Below are positions 26,212 to 35,059 of a stretch of DNA of 64,000 nucleotides, in pieces. Origin of the DNA: Sva-07 sp963728355 (GTDB lineage Bacteria; Actinomycetota; Acidimicrobiia; Acidimicrobiales; Ilumatobacteraceae); the NCBI GenBank assembly GCA_963728355.1, contig CAVSJQ010000001.1:1-64000 (forward strand). The letters are read 5' to 3'. Below the pieces are notes generated by a model. The model had not been told where the DNA came from, did not search any database, and saw nothing but the letters and a program-made list of their open reading frames with translations. The position numbers and the translations under genes are program-made. Every line of letters starts with the position of its first letter. Position 1 is the stretch's first letter.

Positions 26212-27630
26212 GTGTCCGATGACCTGAGAACCGATGTCGACCGTGGCGACGACGCACCCGCCCGGGAATCGATCCCGCGTCCGTGGAGCGCATCCGATCG
26301 GCGGGTGCCGCGCGCCGTCGTGCGCCCGATGCGACGCTTCGCCGACACCGAGGCGGCGGGCGGAGTCGCCATGCTCGTCATGGCGATCGTCGCTCTCGTC
26401 TGGGCGAACTCGGCGTTCGCGGACTCCTACGTCGAGTTGTGGGAGACCTTGGTGTCGTTCCGCGTCGGAGAGCTGATCCACATCGATCTCGACCTGCGGG
26501 GATGGGTCAACGACCTGGCGATGGCGTTCTTCTTCTTCGTCGTCGCCCTGGAGATCAAACGGGAGTTGGTACGCGGTGAGCTGCGCGATCCTCGCGCCGC
26601 CGCTCTGCCGGCGCTGGCGGCCGTCGGCGGGATGATCGTGCCGGCGGCGATCTTTGCACTGTTCAACATCGGCGGCGCGGGTGCCGACGGCTGGGGGATC
26701 CCCATGGCGACCGACATCGCGTTCGCCGTCGGTGTGCTGTCGCTGCTCGGGCGGCGACTGCCGGTGTCGCTCGTCGTGTTCCTGCTGACCCTGGCCATCG
26801 TCGACGACCTCGGTGCCATCGTGGTGATCGCCGTGTTCTACACCTCCAACCTGTCGTTCGGCTGGCTGGCGATCGGAATCGGGTGCATCATCGGTGCGGT
26901 CGTCCTCAACCGTGCCGACGTGCGCTCGATGGTCCCGTACTTCCTCCTGGCGACGTTCTGCTGGCTCGCGCTGCACGAGTCGGGGGTCCACGCCACGCTC
27001 GCCGGCGTCGCGTTCGGACTCGCCACGCCGAGCCATGCGTTCGTTCGTGCGCCGCTGTTCGGGCCGCACGCACGAGAGCTGGTGACCAGGGTGGAAACCG
27101 CACATGCCGCACGACGTCAAGACAGCGGCGACGACGAAGAGGCACTCGAAGCCGATGCCCTCAACGAGCTGATCACGTTGTCGGCGGAGAGCCAGCCCCC
27201 GCTGGACCGGCTGGAGCACCGGTTGCTGCCGTGGACGACCTTCGTCATCGTGCCGATCTTCGCGTTGGCGAACGCCGGCGTCCGTGTCAGCTGGAACGAC
27301 CTCACGAGCTCCTTCTCGGAGCCGGTCACGCTGGGCGTGATGCTGGGCCTGGTCATCGGCAAGCCGGTGGGGATCATGCTGTTCTCAGCGCTCGCGGTGC
27401 AGATGGGGATCGGGAGACGACCGGCCGGCGCGACGTGGTCACAGGTCATGGGGGTGGCGATGCTCGGCGGCATCGGCTTCACCGTTGCGCTGTTCGTCAC
27501 CGAGCTCGCCTTCGAGCCAGGTCTGCTCGCCAACCAGGCCAAGATCGGCATCCTCGCCGCCTCGACCGTCGCGGGAGTCGCCGGCTACCTCTTCCTCCGT
27601 GCCGTCGGGAACCCCGCCGAATCCGACTGA
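26212..27630 (+). CDS. nhaA: Na+/H+ antiporter NhaA
   Basis: A 472-aa inner-membrane antiporter of the NhaA family with about 12 spans. The paired aspartates of the ion site are present in LAIVDDLGAIVVIAVFY, and GGIGFTVALFVTELAF matches the C-terminal signature. An internal charged loop of about 45 residues (DSGDDEEALEADALNELI) follows span 8, as in actinobacterial NhaA. It exports Na+ in exchange for protons. GTG 26212 lies 7 nt after CAGAAT, consistent with a leaderless transcript. An upstream in-frame ATG at 26146 is less likely. Confidence 0.92.
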   Translation: MSDDLRTDVDRGDDAPARESIPRPWSASDRRVPRAVVRPMRRFADTEAAGGVAMLVMAIVALVWANSAFADSYVELWETLVSFRVGELIHIDLDLRGWVNDLAMAFFFFVVALEIKRELVRGELRDPRAAALPALAAVGGMIVPAAIFALFNIGGAGADGWGIPMATDIAFAVGVLSLLGRRLPVSLVVFLLTLAIVDDLGAIVVIAVFYTSNLSFGWLAIGIGCIIGAVVLNRADVRSMVPYFLLATFCWLALHESGVHATLAGVAFGLATPSHAFVRAPLFGPHARELVTRVETAHAARRQDSGDDEEALEADALNELITLSAESQPPLDRLEHRLLPWTTFVIVPIFALANAGVRVSWNDLTSSFSEPVTLGVMLGLVIGKPVGIMLFSALAVQMGIGRRPAGATWSQVMGVAMLGGIGFTVALFVTELAFEPGLLANQAKIGILAASTVAGVAGYLFLRAVGNPAESD

Positions 27631-27670
27631 TCGCTGCGCCTCGACGCGTGCTTCCGGCTCGGGCAACTCT

Positions 27671-28342
27671 GTGACACCCCTTGTTGATGGTGGGATGTAT
27701 GGAGGTCGCTGGGGTGGTGGAGCGGGTGGGGCGGATCTCTGCGGTGCGTTCGCCCGCCGCTTGGACCTGGAGGCCAAACGCCTGCAGGCCGATGACGGCA
27801 TGGACCGCTTGGCCCGCCAACGCCGCAACGTGCGCGCCCAGTCCTGGGTGGATGCCGAAGGCATGTGGAACCTGTCCGCCACGTTCGACCCCGTCACCGG
27901 CGAGATCCCCGCCCGCGTCCTGGCCACCCTCGCCGGTGACGCCGACATCCACACCGTCGTCGTGCGCAACGGCATCGTGCTGTACGCACCCGGCGAACTG
28001 AACCTCGGACGCAACACCCGCCTCGCCAACCGCGCCCAACGCCGCGCCCTGCGCGGCCTCTACCGCTGCTGTGCGATCCCCGGCTGCACCGTCGCCTACG
28101 ACCGCTGCAAACTCCACCACATCACCTGGTGGCGCAACGGCGGCCACACCGACCTCGACAACCTCCTGCCCGTCTGCAGCGTCCACCACACCAACATCCA
28201 CCACGACGACTGGCACATCGGACTCGGACCCCACCGCCAACTCACCCTGCGACTCCCCGACGGTTCGATCCACACCACCGGCCCACCCACCCGACAACCC
28301 GTCGCCTGCCCCCACCAGGCCCAGGCACATCGAGCGCCAGTC
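27671..28342 (+). pseudogene. DUF222-HNH endonuclease remnant
   Basis: This degraded copy retains a DUF222-type segment (RLARQRRNVRAQSWVDAEGM) and the C-terminal HNH domain (LHHITWWRNGGHTDLDNLLP, then VCSVHHTNIHHDDW). Full-length family members are about 400-500 aa. Here the N-terminal half is missing and the middle appears deleted, since DUF222 sequence jumps to the ADIHTVVVRNG part. The frame begins at a GTG in low-complexity Gly-rich sequence and runs on past the domain into the convergent gene without a family-like end. This 13E12-type family is repetitive and often decayed in actinobacteria. Confidence 0.65.
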
Positions 28343-28359
28343 GGGAACGACCGAGAGGG

Positions 28360-28758
28360 TCAGTCGGGGGCGTCGAGCTCTGCGACGTCCCGAGCCGGGG
28401 CGGTCAGCCGGTACGACGCGTCGAGCAACTCGGCGACCTCCGACCAATCGGTGTCGTCGTCGAGGTCGACCCCGATCCAGCCCGACGGCCCGAGGTACGC
28501 AGGCACGTACGTACGAGCGTCCTCGAGGAGGGCGCGCCGGTCGCCCTCCTCCGGCTGCACGACCACCGACTGCGGGTGCTGGATCCAGTCACCGTCGAGC
28601 TTCAGCGAGCCGCCGTAGTAGGCGAACACCTTCTTCGTGAAGAACGCCGGGCGACCGTGCGACACCTTCTCGGCGGTGTTGGGCAGCTGCAGCGCAATCG
28701 AACGGACTCGTTCGAGGACGGGGTCGTCGTCGTCGAACATCCGAGGATGGGCCACCAC
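28360..28758 (-). CDS. MmcQ/YjbR-family DNA-binding protein
   Basis: A 132-aa protein of the YjbR (CyaY-like fold) family. It shows SHGRPAFFTKKVFAYYGG and the C-terminal LGPSGWIGVDLDDDTDWSEV typical of the family. The fold can bind DNA, but the cellular role is unclear. Start is uncertain: GTG 28758 gives 132 residues and ATG 28740 (MFDDDD) gives 126; neither has a strong ribosome binding site. Its 3' end meets the DUF222 remnant. Confidence 0.85.
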   Translation of the reverse strand: MVAHPRMFDDDDPVLERVRSIALQLPNTAEKVSHGRPAFFTKKVFAYYGGSLKLDGDWIQHPQSVVVQPEEGDRRALLEDARTYVPAYLGPSGWIGVDLDDDTDWSEVAELLDASYRLTAPARDVAELDAPD

Positions 28759-28827
28759 GTGATCGTTTTGCCGCAGCCACCTCGAGGTGCCGATCGTTGC
28801 GCAGCGCCGACGAGTACCTCCTCGACG

Positions 28828-29781
28828 TCAGGCGCCAGGCCTCGCGAGTCGGCCGGCCAACGCCGGGTCGAGGAGTCGTCCGGCCTCGATCTCCGACGCC
28901 TCGGGAACGGGGTTGCCATCGAGCCAGGCGGTCAACATCGCATTCACCGTCTCGGGCGCCTCCTGTTGCACCCAGTGCGAGACGCCTGGCAGGAAGCGCA
29001 ACGTGAGGTCGTTCACGAACTGCTCGGTGCCGTCCGTGGTCGCCTTCGACAGCGCCGTGTCCTCGAGACCCCAGATCATCAGCGTCGGCGTGTCGATCGT
29101 CGCCAGCTCCTCCGATGACGATGCTCGGATTCCCCGGACCGCTGCCCGGTAGTAGTTGAGCATCGAACGCATCGCACCGGTTCGAGTGGCGTCGCGCCGG
29201 TAGACGTCGGTCACCTCGTCCGGGAAACGTGACCGGTCGACCGCCGAACGGGTGAACGCAGCACCGACAGCGGTCGCTCGGCGGGTGGTGAGCAACCGCT
29301 CCGGTAGCCATGGGATCTGGAAGAAGAAGATGTACCAGGACTTCAGGAGCTGGCGTGGGCGACGCAGCTCACGTTGCATGCACGCCGGGTGCGGCACGTT
29401 CATGATCACCAGCCGCTGCAACGGTCGGACCCTGCGGATGGCGAACATCCACGCCTGGGCCGCTCCCCAGTCGTGACCGATGAGCGTGACGTCGCTGCGC
29501 CCCGATACGTCGACCAGCGCTCCGATGTCGGCGAGCAGCCGATCCATCGAGTAGTCGGACACGTTCGGCGGCTTCGACGATTCGCCGTACCCACGCAGGT
29601 TCGGCGCCCACACCTCGAAGCCGGCCTCGACCAGCGCAGGGATCTGGTACCGCCACGAGAACGCCGACTCGGGGAACCCGTGCAGCAACAGTGCGAGTCC
29701 CCGTTCTCCGCCTTCGCCGGTGACGGACACCTCCAGCTCGACATCGTTCACGGCGATCGTCCGGTACGTCAGCGGGTCCAC
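28828..29781 (-). CDS. epoxide-hydrolase-like alpha/beta hydrolase
   Basis: A 317-aa soluble alpha/beta hydrolase. The oxyanion motif HGFPES lies near residue 35, LRGYGES follows, and the nucleophile elbow GHDWGA carries Asp as nucleophile, as in epoxide hydrolases and haloalkane dehalogenases. A cap domain (RELRRPRQLLKSWYIFFFQI) follows, and the catalytic His is in PGVSHWVQQEAPE. The two ring-opening Tyr residues expected of epoxide hydrolases were not individually assigned. GTG 29781 is chosen; longer frames upstream are low quality. Confidence 0.85.
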   Translation of the reverse strand: MDPLTYRTIAVNDVELEVSVTGEGGERGLALLLHGFPESAFSWRYQIPALVEAGFEVWAPNLRGYGESSKPPNVSDYSMDRLLADIGALVDVSGRSDVTLIGHDWGAAQAWMFAIRRVRPLQRLVIMNVPHPACMQRELRRPRQLLKSWYIFFFQIPWLPERLLTTRRATAVGAAFTRSAVDRSRFPDEVTDVYRRDATRTGAMRSMLNYYRAAVRGIRASSSEELATIDTPTLMIWGLEDTALSKATTDGTEQFVNDLTLRFLPGVSHWVQQEAPETVNAMLTAWLDGNPVPEASEIEAGRLLDPALAGRLARPGA

Positions 29782-29881
29782 ATCGCCATTCTGCCACCGC
29801 AGCTTCCGGTCGGAATACGGTGCGCCACCGCCTGGTTGCACCACGAGACAGATACCCCCACCAGTATTGGAGTCCGACATC

Positions 29882-30256
29882 ATGGCCACCATCGAACTGA
29901 CCCTCGAGAACTTCGAACAGACAATCAACGACAACGACACCGTGTTCGTCGACTTCTGGGCCGAGTGGTGCGGACCGTGCCGCCAGTTCGGCCCCGTGTT
30001 CGAGGCGGCCTCCCAGGAACACGCGGACGTCGTGTTCGGCAAGGTCGACGCCGATGCCCAACAGGAGCTGGCCGGCCACTTCAACATCCGGTCGATCCCC
30101 ACGCTGATGGCGATCCGCGACAACGTGGTGCTGTTCTCGCAGCCCGGTGCACTGCCCGCGCATGCCCTCGAAGACCTCATCGGCCAGATCAAGGAGATCG
30201 ACATGGACGACGTCCGCCGTCAGATCGCCGAGCAGCAGGCCGCCGAGTCCGACTGA
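29882..30256 (+). CDS. trxA: thioredoxin
   Basis: A 124-aa cytoplasmic thioredoxin. The active site WCGPC is at residues 29-33 (Cys30, Cys33), and the cis-Pro loop SIPTLM lies near 77-82. About 20 extra C-terminal residues (MDDVRRQIAEQQAAESD) extend beyond the usual 105-aa fold. It reduces protein disulfides with thioredoxin reductase, which is not encoded here. GGAG upstream of ATG 29882 supports the start. A DsbA-family gene follows on the same strand. Confidence 0.93.
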   Translation: MATIELTLENFEQTINDNDTVFVDFWAEWCGPCRQFGPVFEAASQEHADVVFGKVDADAQQELAGHFNIRSIPTLMAIRDNVVLFSQPGALPAHALEDLIGQIKEIDMDDVRRQIAEQQAAESD

Positions 30257-30294
30257 TCCGTTTCGGCCCTCGTGAGCGGGGCAACGGTCACCTC

Positions 30295-30999
30295 ATGAGC
30301 GACGCCGACGCAGCCGTCCGGAACACCGACTTCGCGATCGTCGTCTACAGCGACGTCGGCTGTCCGTGGGCGAACATCGCCGTCCAGCGCTTGTCGCACA
30401 CCTTGCTCGAGATGGGTCTCGATCGGGAGATCGCCATCGACCACCGGGCCTTCCCGCTGGAGTTGATGAACGACCGACCGATCGACTCCGACGTGCTGGC
30501 GGCCGAGATCCCGACCCTGCGGAAGCTCGAGCCCTCGGCCCCGTGGCCCGACGGCTCGGGTCCATGGAGGTTCAGCACCTCGACGCTGGCCGCACTCGAG
30601 GCCGTGCAAGCGGCCAAGGAACAAGGCATCGAAGCCAGCGTGCGACTCGACCGAGCCCTGCGGCGGGCGATGTTCGCAGACCTCGCCCAACTGGAGACAC
30701 CCCAGCAGGTCGTCGAGATCGCCCGCGACGTGGACGGCGTCGACGCCGATGCCCTGGATGACGCCCTTCGAGCGGGCCGCGGACGCAGGGAGGTCCGCCA
30801 GCACGCCGCCGAGTCTCGAACCGATTTGGTCACGGGCAGCCCGACGTTGGTGCTCCCCGACGGTTCGGTCCACCACAACCCCGGCATCTCTATGCACTGG
30901 GAGGACGAGCCGGGCGAGCGTCTCGTGATCGACTCGGACGACCCCGAGGCCTACGCCGCGCTGGTCGAACGCTCGATGGCAGCACAACCGGCCGACTGA
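30295..30999 (+). CDS. DsbA-family oxidoreductase-like protein
   Basis: A 234-aa thioredoxin-fold protein of the DsbA/FrnE/HCCA-isomerase group. The fold starts with IVVYSDVGCPWANIAVQRL. The usual CxxC is reduced to a single cysteine (CPWA), so a classical disulfide oxidase role is doubtful and an isomerase or glutathione/mycothiol-transferase-like role is possible. A TGSPTLVLPDGS cis-Pro loop lies near 185. No signal peptide is present, so it is cytoplasmic. It follows thioredoxin by 38 bp and may be co-transcribed. Confidence 0.8.
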   Translation: MSDADAAVRNTDFAIVVYSDVGCPWANIAVQRLSHTLLEMGLDREIAIDHRAFPLELMNDRPIDSDVLAAEIPTLRKLEPSAPWPDGSGPWRFSTSTLAALEAVQAAKEQGIEASVRLDRALRRAMFADLAQLETPQQVVEIARDVDGVDADALDDALRAGRGRREVRQHAAESRTDLVTGSPTLVLPDGSVHHNPGISMHWEDEPGERLVIDSDDPEAYAALVERSMAAQPAD

Positions 31000-31051
31000 G
31001 CGCGTTCCTGCACCTTTCCGGGCGGCCCGACCGCCACGCTACGTTCGTCGA

Positions 31052-31507
31052 ATGAGCGAACGTGCGCCGATCGAGACCTGCATCGAGAACTGGCACCGCC
31101 ATCTGCGCGGGGAGCTTCCGGGCGGCTTCGACGCGATCCTGCATCAGGACTGCACGTTCCTCTCACCGATCGTGTTCACCCCCCAGCACGGACGTGAGGT
31201 CACCAAGCTCTATCTGACTGCGGCCGGCGGCACCCTGGGCGGAACCGACGGCGACGTCGCCGAGGCGATCGCCACGCCGTCGTCAGCGGACGGGCAGTTC
31301 CGGTACGTCAAGGAAATCCTCCAGGGGCACCACGCGATGTTGGAGTTCGAGACCACGGTCGACGGCAAGTACGCGAACGGTGTCGACATCATCACGTGCG
31401 ACGACGAGGGCCTCATCACCGAGTTCAAGGTGATGATGCGACCGCTACAGGCGATCAACGCCGTGCACGCACAGATGAAGGCGATGCTGGAACGACTCGC
31501 CGACTGA
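31052..31507 (+). CDS. SnoaL/NTF2-like small protein
   Basis: A 151-aa NTF2-like fold protein of the nuclear-transport-factor-2/SnoaL class. It has an N-terminal helix pair (ENWHRHLRGELPGGFDAIL), a curved sheet (CTFLSPIVFTPQHG) and a C-terminal helix. Family members include ketosteroid isomerases and polyketide cyclases; no catalytic residue set is decisive here. TACGTT (31040-31045) lies 6 nt before ATG 31052, suggesting a leaderless mRNA. It converges on the cytochrome P450 gene and may share a steroid or lipid context with it, an inference. Confidence 0.72.
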   Translation: MSERAPIETCIENWHRHLRGELPGGFDAILHQDCTFLSPIVFTPQHGREVTKLYLTAAGGTLGGTDGDVAEAIATPSSADGQFRYVKEILQGHHAMLEFETTVDGKYANGVDIITCDDEGLITEFKVMMRPLQAINAVHAQMKAMLERLAD

Positions 31508-31525
31508 CACCGACGGCGTCGGCGG

Positions 31526-32791
31526 TCAGCTGCCCGACGGCGCCGTCGGCGTGAAGCGGACGGGGAGCCGCTTGATCCCTCCGACCAGTGGGAGTCCAGC
31601 GGTGTCCAGCGGCACGGCCGGACCCACCACCTCGAGGTCGGGCAGACGGCGGAACAACTCGCGGAACACCACGGCGATCTCGCGACGAGCGAGGTTCGCA
31701 CCGAGGCAGAAGTGCGGGCCCGGCCCACCGAAGCCGACGTGGGGGTTCGGGGAGCGACGGACGTCGAAGCGCTCCGGGTCGTCGAACACGCGCGGGTCAC
31801 GGTTGGCCGCTCCGTAGAACATCACGAACTTGTCGCCTTCGTAGAACTGCTCGCCGGCGAGCGTGACGTCACCGGTCGCCGTGCGCCGCATGAACGTGAC
31901 CGGCGATGCCACGCGGACGATCTCCTCGACTGCGGTCTGGGTGACTCCGTCGACGTCGGCCTGCCAGATCGCGCGCTGGTCGGGGTTCTTCGACAGCAGG
32001 TTCACACCGTGGCTGATCGCCGTGCGCGTCGTGTCGTTGCCGGCGACGGCCAACAGCACGAACAACGACGTGATCTCGGCGGGCGTGAGCAGGTCCTCGG
32101 GGAGTTGATTGTGGATCAGCTTCGAGGTGAGGTCATCGGTCGGATTCGCTCGGCGTTCCTCGATCAACTCCCCCATCAGGGCCGCCAGCGACATGCCGGC
32201 GTTCAGGAACGCCTCGATGCCGCCACCTTCGCCGACGAATTCGGGGTCACCACCGCTCAGGATGACGTTGGTGGCGTCGAGCACGGTCCTGAACTCGCTG
32301 CGCGGGATCCCCATCATGTCGCAGATGATCAGGAGGGGGAACGGCTGCGCGAGCACCTCCACCAGATCGACCTCGCCCTGCTCGCAGAAGCCGTCGATCA
32401 CCTCGGTGCAGATCGACTCGACCGACTCGAGGACCCCCTGCAGTTCGACCGGAGTGAAGCTGTAGGCGACGATCCGGCGCTGGTGGGCGTGACGGGGGTT
32501 GTCCATGTTGATGAAGCCACCGAAGAACTCGAGCATCTCCATCGGCAGGTCGAACACCGACGTGGCGCCCTTGCCGGAACAGAACTTGTCGGGGTTCTTG
32601 CTGACGTGGACGACCTCGTCGAAGCGTGGGAGGGCGTAGATCGTCTCGGCGATGTCACCGGCCAAGGGGTTGTGGACCTCCACGGGAAGCACCGCCCCGA
32701 GTTCGCGGATCTCGGCGAACTCGGCCATGCGGTCCTCGAGCGTCTGTGTCCAGAAGCCGGGTTCGATCAGTCGGGATGCGCTTGCGTTCAT
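31526..32791 (-). CDS. cytochrome P450 (CYP124/125/142-like)
   Basis: A 421-aa soluble bacterial P450. The I-helix oxygen-binding motif AGNDTTR is near residue 250, the K-helix ExxR motif is EEIVR, and the heme-binding loop FGGPGPHFCLGANLARRE carries the Cys ligand near residue 360. These features and length resemble the actinobacterial CYP124/125/142 group, which hydroxylates sterol side chains and branched lipids. Substrate here is unproven. CAGGAGAG precedes ATG 32791. No ferredoxin gene is adjacent, so redox partners must be encoded elsewhere. Confidence 0.92.
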   Translation of the reverse strand: MNASASRLIEPGFWTQTLEDRMAEFAEIRELGAVLPVEVHNPLAGDIAETIYALPRFDEVVHVSKNPDKFCSGKGATSVFDLPMEMLEFFGGFINMDNPRHAHQRRIVAYSFTPVELQGVLESVESICTEVIDGFCEQGEVDLVEVLAQPFPLLIICDMMGIPRSEFRTVLDATNVILSGGDPEFVGEGGGIEAFLNAGMSLAALMGELIEERRANPTDDLTSKLIHNQLPEDLLTPAEITSLFVLLAVAGNDTTRTAISHGVNLLSKNPDQRAIWQADVDGVTQTAVEEIVRVASPVTFMRRTATGDVTLAGEQFYEGDKFVMFYGAANRDPRVFDDPERFDVRRSPNPHVGFGGPGPHFCLGANLARREIAVVFRELFRRLPDLEVVGPAVPLDTAGLPLVGGIKRLPVRFTPTAPSGS

Positions 32792-32909
32792 TGCTCTCCT
32801 GGGCGTCGGGCGCGGTGGGGGTACCGCGACGCGCGTACGCTAGCGATCGGGACGCAACCGAGGCCATTCACCCGTTCGCGGGCTCATCGGCCGCTGCGAT
32901 CACACGGGA

Positions 32910-33944
32910 TCACCAGCGATAGAGCGCTGCGATGGGCCCGTCGAGCATCGCCACGCGAGGGATCACCGTGATGTCGGCGTCGGAGCGAAGCGCAGCGGCG
33001 ATCGCCGCGTCGACGATCCGGGCCCCTGCCGGGACCTGACCGACCTGCTCGGTCGTGACCGCCTCGTCACCGCCGTCGTCGTGCACCAGGAGGTGCTCGA
33101 CGCGACCTTCTTCCAGACAGGCGAGGATGTCCGAGACGTCCGTCGAGGCGGTGCCCGTCCCGCGGCGCATCTCCACCTGACCGATCAGGTCGCGGACACC
33201 ACGAGCAACATGGTCGGAGAGCAACCGGACGACTTCACCGGCCACGCCGTCTGGCGACCCCGCCTCGACGAGGGCCGTCTGGGAGCGTTGGCGCTCGGGG
33301 AGCGACTCGAGCAGCAGGTGCTGCGCACGGACGTCTCCGGCCACGAAGATCATCTCCACTTGGTGCGCCTGGGCGACCTGCACGACCTGCGTCGCCACAT
33401 CGCCGGCGTTGCGCTCCCAGGTGTTCTCCGCTCGCTGCTGGAACCGGCGCTGCGACCAGCCGCCGGGGTGGCCGCGATGGATGTGTTCGGTGTCGCCCTC
33501 CACCTGTTCGGTCCCCAGGACACGACCGCCGTCGAACGCGTTGATGTCGGCGCCGGTCCTGTCGATCTCCACCACGAGGTGGGCAACGGCGCGCTGGCGT
33601 GCCTCGATCACGATGGCGAGTCGAGGCAGGACGCTCTCGGCGACGACGAGCTCGTGAACCGGCTCGTCGAGGAACTCGGCGAAGGTGTTGCCGTCGGCGG
33701 AGCGGAAGATCACCAATGCCGCGCCGCCGTCATGCGGAAGTCCGGACACCAGATCATCGAGGTCCGCCACGTCGTCGGGCGTCCATCGGGACGCCTCGAG
33801 CTCGCGGCGGGCGTTCTTCCAGCGGATCTCGAGGCGGTGCTGGGCATCGTCCACCTGACTGGGAGTCGGCATCGCGACGGTCACGAACGGAGCGGCGGCC
33901 CCGATGAAGTCGCGGAGGTCGTCGAGCTGGATGCTGCGGCTCAT
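32910..33944 (-). CDS. baeRF2-family (Rv2629-like) protein
   Basis: A 344-aa protein of the bacterial archaeo-eukaryotic release-factor-like family, subgroup 2, known from Rv2629 of mycobacteria. The diagnostic central motif TEHIHRGHPGGWSQRRFQQR is present, followed by an MIFVAGDVRAQHLLLESLPE segment. These proteins are linked to stress or hypoxia and may act on ribosomes, though function is unproven. It overlaps the upstream repeat protein by 4 bp (ATGA) and is thus read from the sigma-B-like promoter at 34538-34563. Confidence 0.85.
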   Translation of the reverse strand: MSRSIQLDDLRDFIGAAAPFVTVAMPTPSQVDDAQHRLEIRWKNARRELEASRWTPDDVADLDDLVSGLPHDGGAALVIFRSADGNTFAEFLDEPVHELVVAESVLPRLAIVIEARQRAVAHLVVEIDRTGADINAFDGGRVLGTEQVEGDTEHIHRGHPGGWSQRRFQQRAENTWERNAGDVATQVVQVAQAHQVEMIFVAGDVRAQHLLLESLPERQRSQTALVEAGSPDGVAGEVVRLLSDHVARGVRDLIGQVEMRRGTGTASTDVSDILACLEEGRVEHLLVHDDGGDEAVTTEQVGQVPAGARIVDAAIAAALRSDADITVIPRVAMLDGPIAALYRW

Positions 33945-34528
33945 GCCGAACGGATCGCCCGGATGAGCTCGCGCTTGCTCATCGTGCTGCGTCCGTCGAT
34001 CTCGAGTTCCTGCGCCCGCTCGTACAGTTCCGCCTTCGTCCAGTCGTCGAGCGCCGCCGGCTGGCCGTCGCCCTCGGGTGCCATCGCCCGGGTCGCATCG
34101 TCCAACAACGCCGTCGCCGACTGTTCGGCTGCCTGGCCGGTACGCCCGCTCTGGGCGCGTGCCTGGCCGACCGCTTCCTTGCTGGTCCGGCGAGCCGTGC
34201 CCGAGGTCCGCTGGACCGCCGAACGTGCCTGGCCGACCGCCTCCTTGCTGGTCCGGCGAGCCGTGCCCGAGGTCCGCTCGACCGCGGATCGTGCCTGCCC
34301 GGCGCTGGTCGACAGCGCGTCGTCAGCGGTCGAGCCCAACCGCCCGAGCTGGCGGCCGACGTCGTTCGCGACACCAGCTGCGGTGGCATTCACGCGGCGC
34401 GCCGTCGCCCGGCTCAGACCGACGGCCTTGGAGGGAAGCAGCGGCAGCGCGGCCTCGAGTTGGTCGAGGCGCCGAGTCAGCTCGTCGAGCCGACGGGAGA
34501 TCTCCGAATTGAAGTCACTGGTGGTCAT
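33941..34528 (-). CDS. coiled-coil/22-aa-repeat protein with C-terminal Rho_N domain
   Basis: A 195-aa protein in three parts. Residues 1-35 form a coiled coil (EISRRLDELTRRLDQLEAAL). About 75-130 are Ala/Arg/Ser/Thr-rich with two 22-residue repeats (RTSGTARRTSKEAVGQARSA). About 155-195 form a Rho-N/SAP-like helix-extension-helix (WTKAELYERAQELEI, then MSKRELIRAIRSA) that usually binds nucleic acid. The basic repeats resemble histone-like tails. A sigma-B-like promoter lies 9 nt upstream of the start. It is co-translated with the baeRF2 gene, so a nucleoid or ribosome stress role is plausible. Confidence 0.75.
   Translation of the reverse strand: MTTSDFNSEISRRLDELTRRLDQLEAALPLLPSKAVGLSRATARRVNATAAGVANDVGRQLGRLGSTADDALSTSAGQARSAVERTSGTARRTSKEAVGQARSAVQRTSGTARRTSKEAVGQARAQSGRTGQAAEQSATALLDDATRAMAPEGDGQPAALDDWTKAELYERAQELEIDGRSTMSKRELIRAIRSA
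34159..34290 (-). repeat. two 66-bp in-frame tandem repeats
   Basis: The units 34159-34224 and 34225-34290 are nearly identical and a third degenerate copy begins at 34291. The 66-bp period equals 22 codons, so copy number can change without frameshift. They encode the basic Ala/Thr/Arg repeats of the Rho_N protein. Confidence 0.8.
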
Positions 34529-34537
34529 GTCGCGGAC

Positions 34538-34563
34538 CTACCCGCCGACAGCGACGTCGAAAC
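34538..34563 (-). promoter_or_regulatory. sigma-B/F-like promoter of Rho_N-baeRF2 operon
   Basis: Read on the minus strand: GTTT (34563-34560), 16 nt, GGGTAG (34543-34538). The -10 ends 9 nt before ATG 34528. Confidence 0.65.
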
Positions 34564-34578
34564 GGTCGGCGACGACCG

Positions 34579-34938
34579 TCAGGCCGCTCCGGACGCCCTC
34601 GACCCGTCGGCCACCCGGAGGCCCTGCTGGGCATCGTCGCTGCGGCGGCGGCGTACGAGCCACACCACTGCGAGGACCAGCGCCACGGCGCCGCCGACGA
34701 CGAGCACCGGGTGTTCACCCAAGGTGCTGCTCTTGCGGCGATGGCCGCCGACACGATCGGTGAGGCCCCCGACACGATCGGTGAGGTCGTCGGCGAAGTC
34801 CGAGGTCGACTTGACCACGCCGGCCGGAATCAGTCCGGAGGGGACACGCACGGTCTGGAGACTCGACGGCACGTCGTGCGCCAGCCGTTCGCCGACCTCG
34901 CGCAGCGTGTCGACGGTATTTTCATAGACGGTGGACAT
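34579..34938 (-). CDS. small single-span membrane protein, stress-linked
   Basis: A 119-aa protein not assigned to a family. The N-terminal 85 residues are soluble and amphipathic (TVDTLREVGERLAHDVPSSL, then a short DLTDRVGG tandem duplication). One membrane span follows (LVVGGAVALVLAVVWLV, about 87-103), then an RRRRSDDAQ tail, giving an N-out/C-in prediction. The layout resembles DUF883/YtxH-type stress envelope proteins. GGAGG lies 6 nt before ATG 34938. A good sigma-B-like promoter lies 36 nt upstream. Confidence 0.7.
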   Translation of the reverse strand: MSTVYENTVDTLREVGERLAHDVPSSLQTVRVPSGLIPAGVVKSTSDFADDLTDRVGGLTDRVGGHRRKSSTLGEHPVLVVGGAVALVLAVVWLVRRRRSDDAQQGLRVADGSRASGAA

Positions 34939-34974
34939 GGGGCCTCCTGTTCGGATTCGAATGACACGGTCGGC

Positions 34975-34999
34975 GTTCCCGATCGACTGGGGGCGAAAC
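34975..34999 (-). promoter_or_regulatory. sigma-B/F-like promoter of the membrane protein gene
   Basis: On the minus strand: GGGTTT ending at 34996, a 15-nt spacer, GGGAAC (34980-34975). It gives a leader of about 30 nt that carries the GGAGG site. It is divergent from the promoter at 35060-35085. Confidence 0.65.
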
Positions 35000-35059
35000 C
35001 CTCGGCTCCGCCCGGGGCATCCGGGCCGCGGCATGCGGGTGGACAGGGACCGGCGCAAG

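Noticed and set aside
31535..31548. Perfect 14-bp palindrome CGACGGC/GCCGTCG as an operator
   Set aside because: It lies within the C-terminal codons of the P450 gene and consists of GC-rich repeats common in this genome; no second copy with regulatory position was seen.
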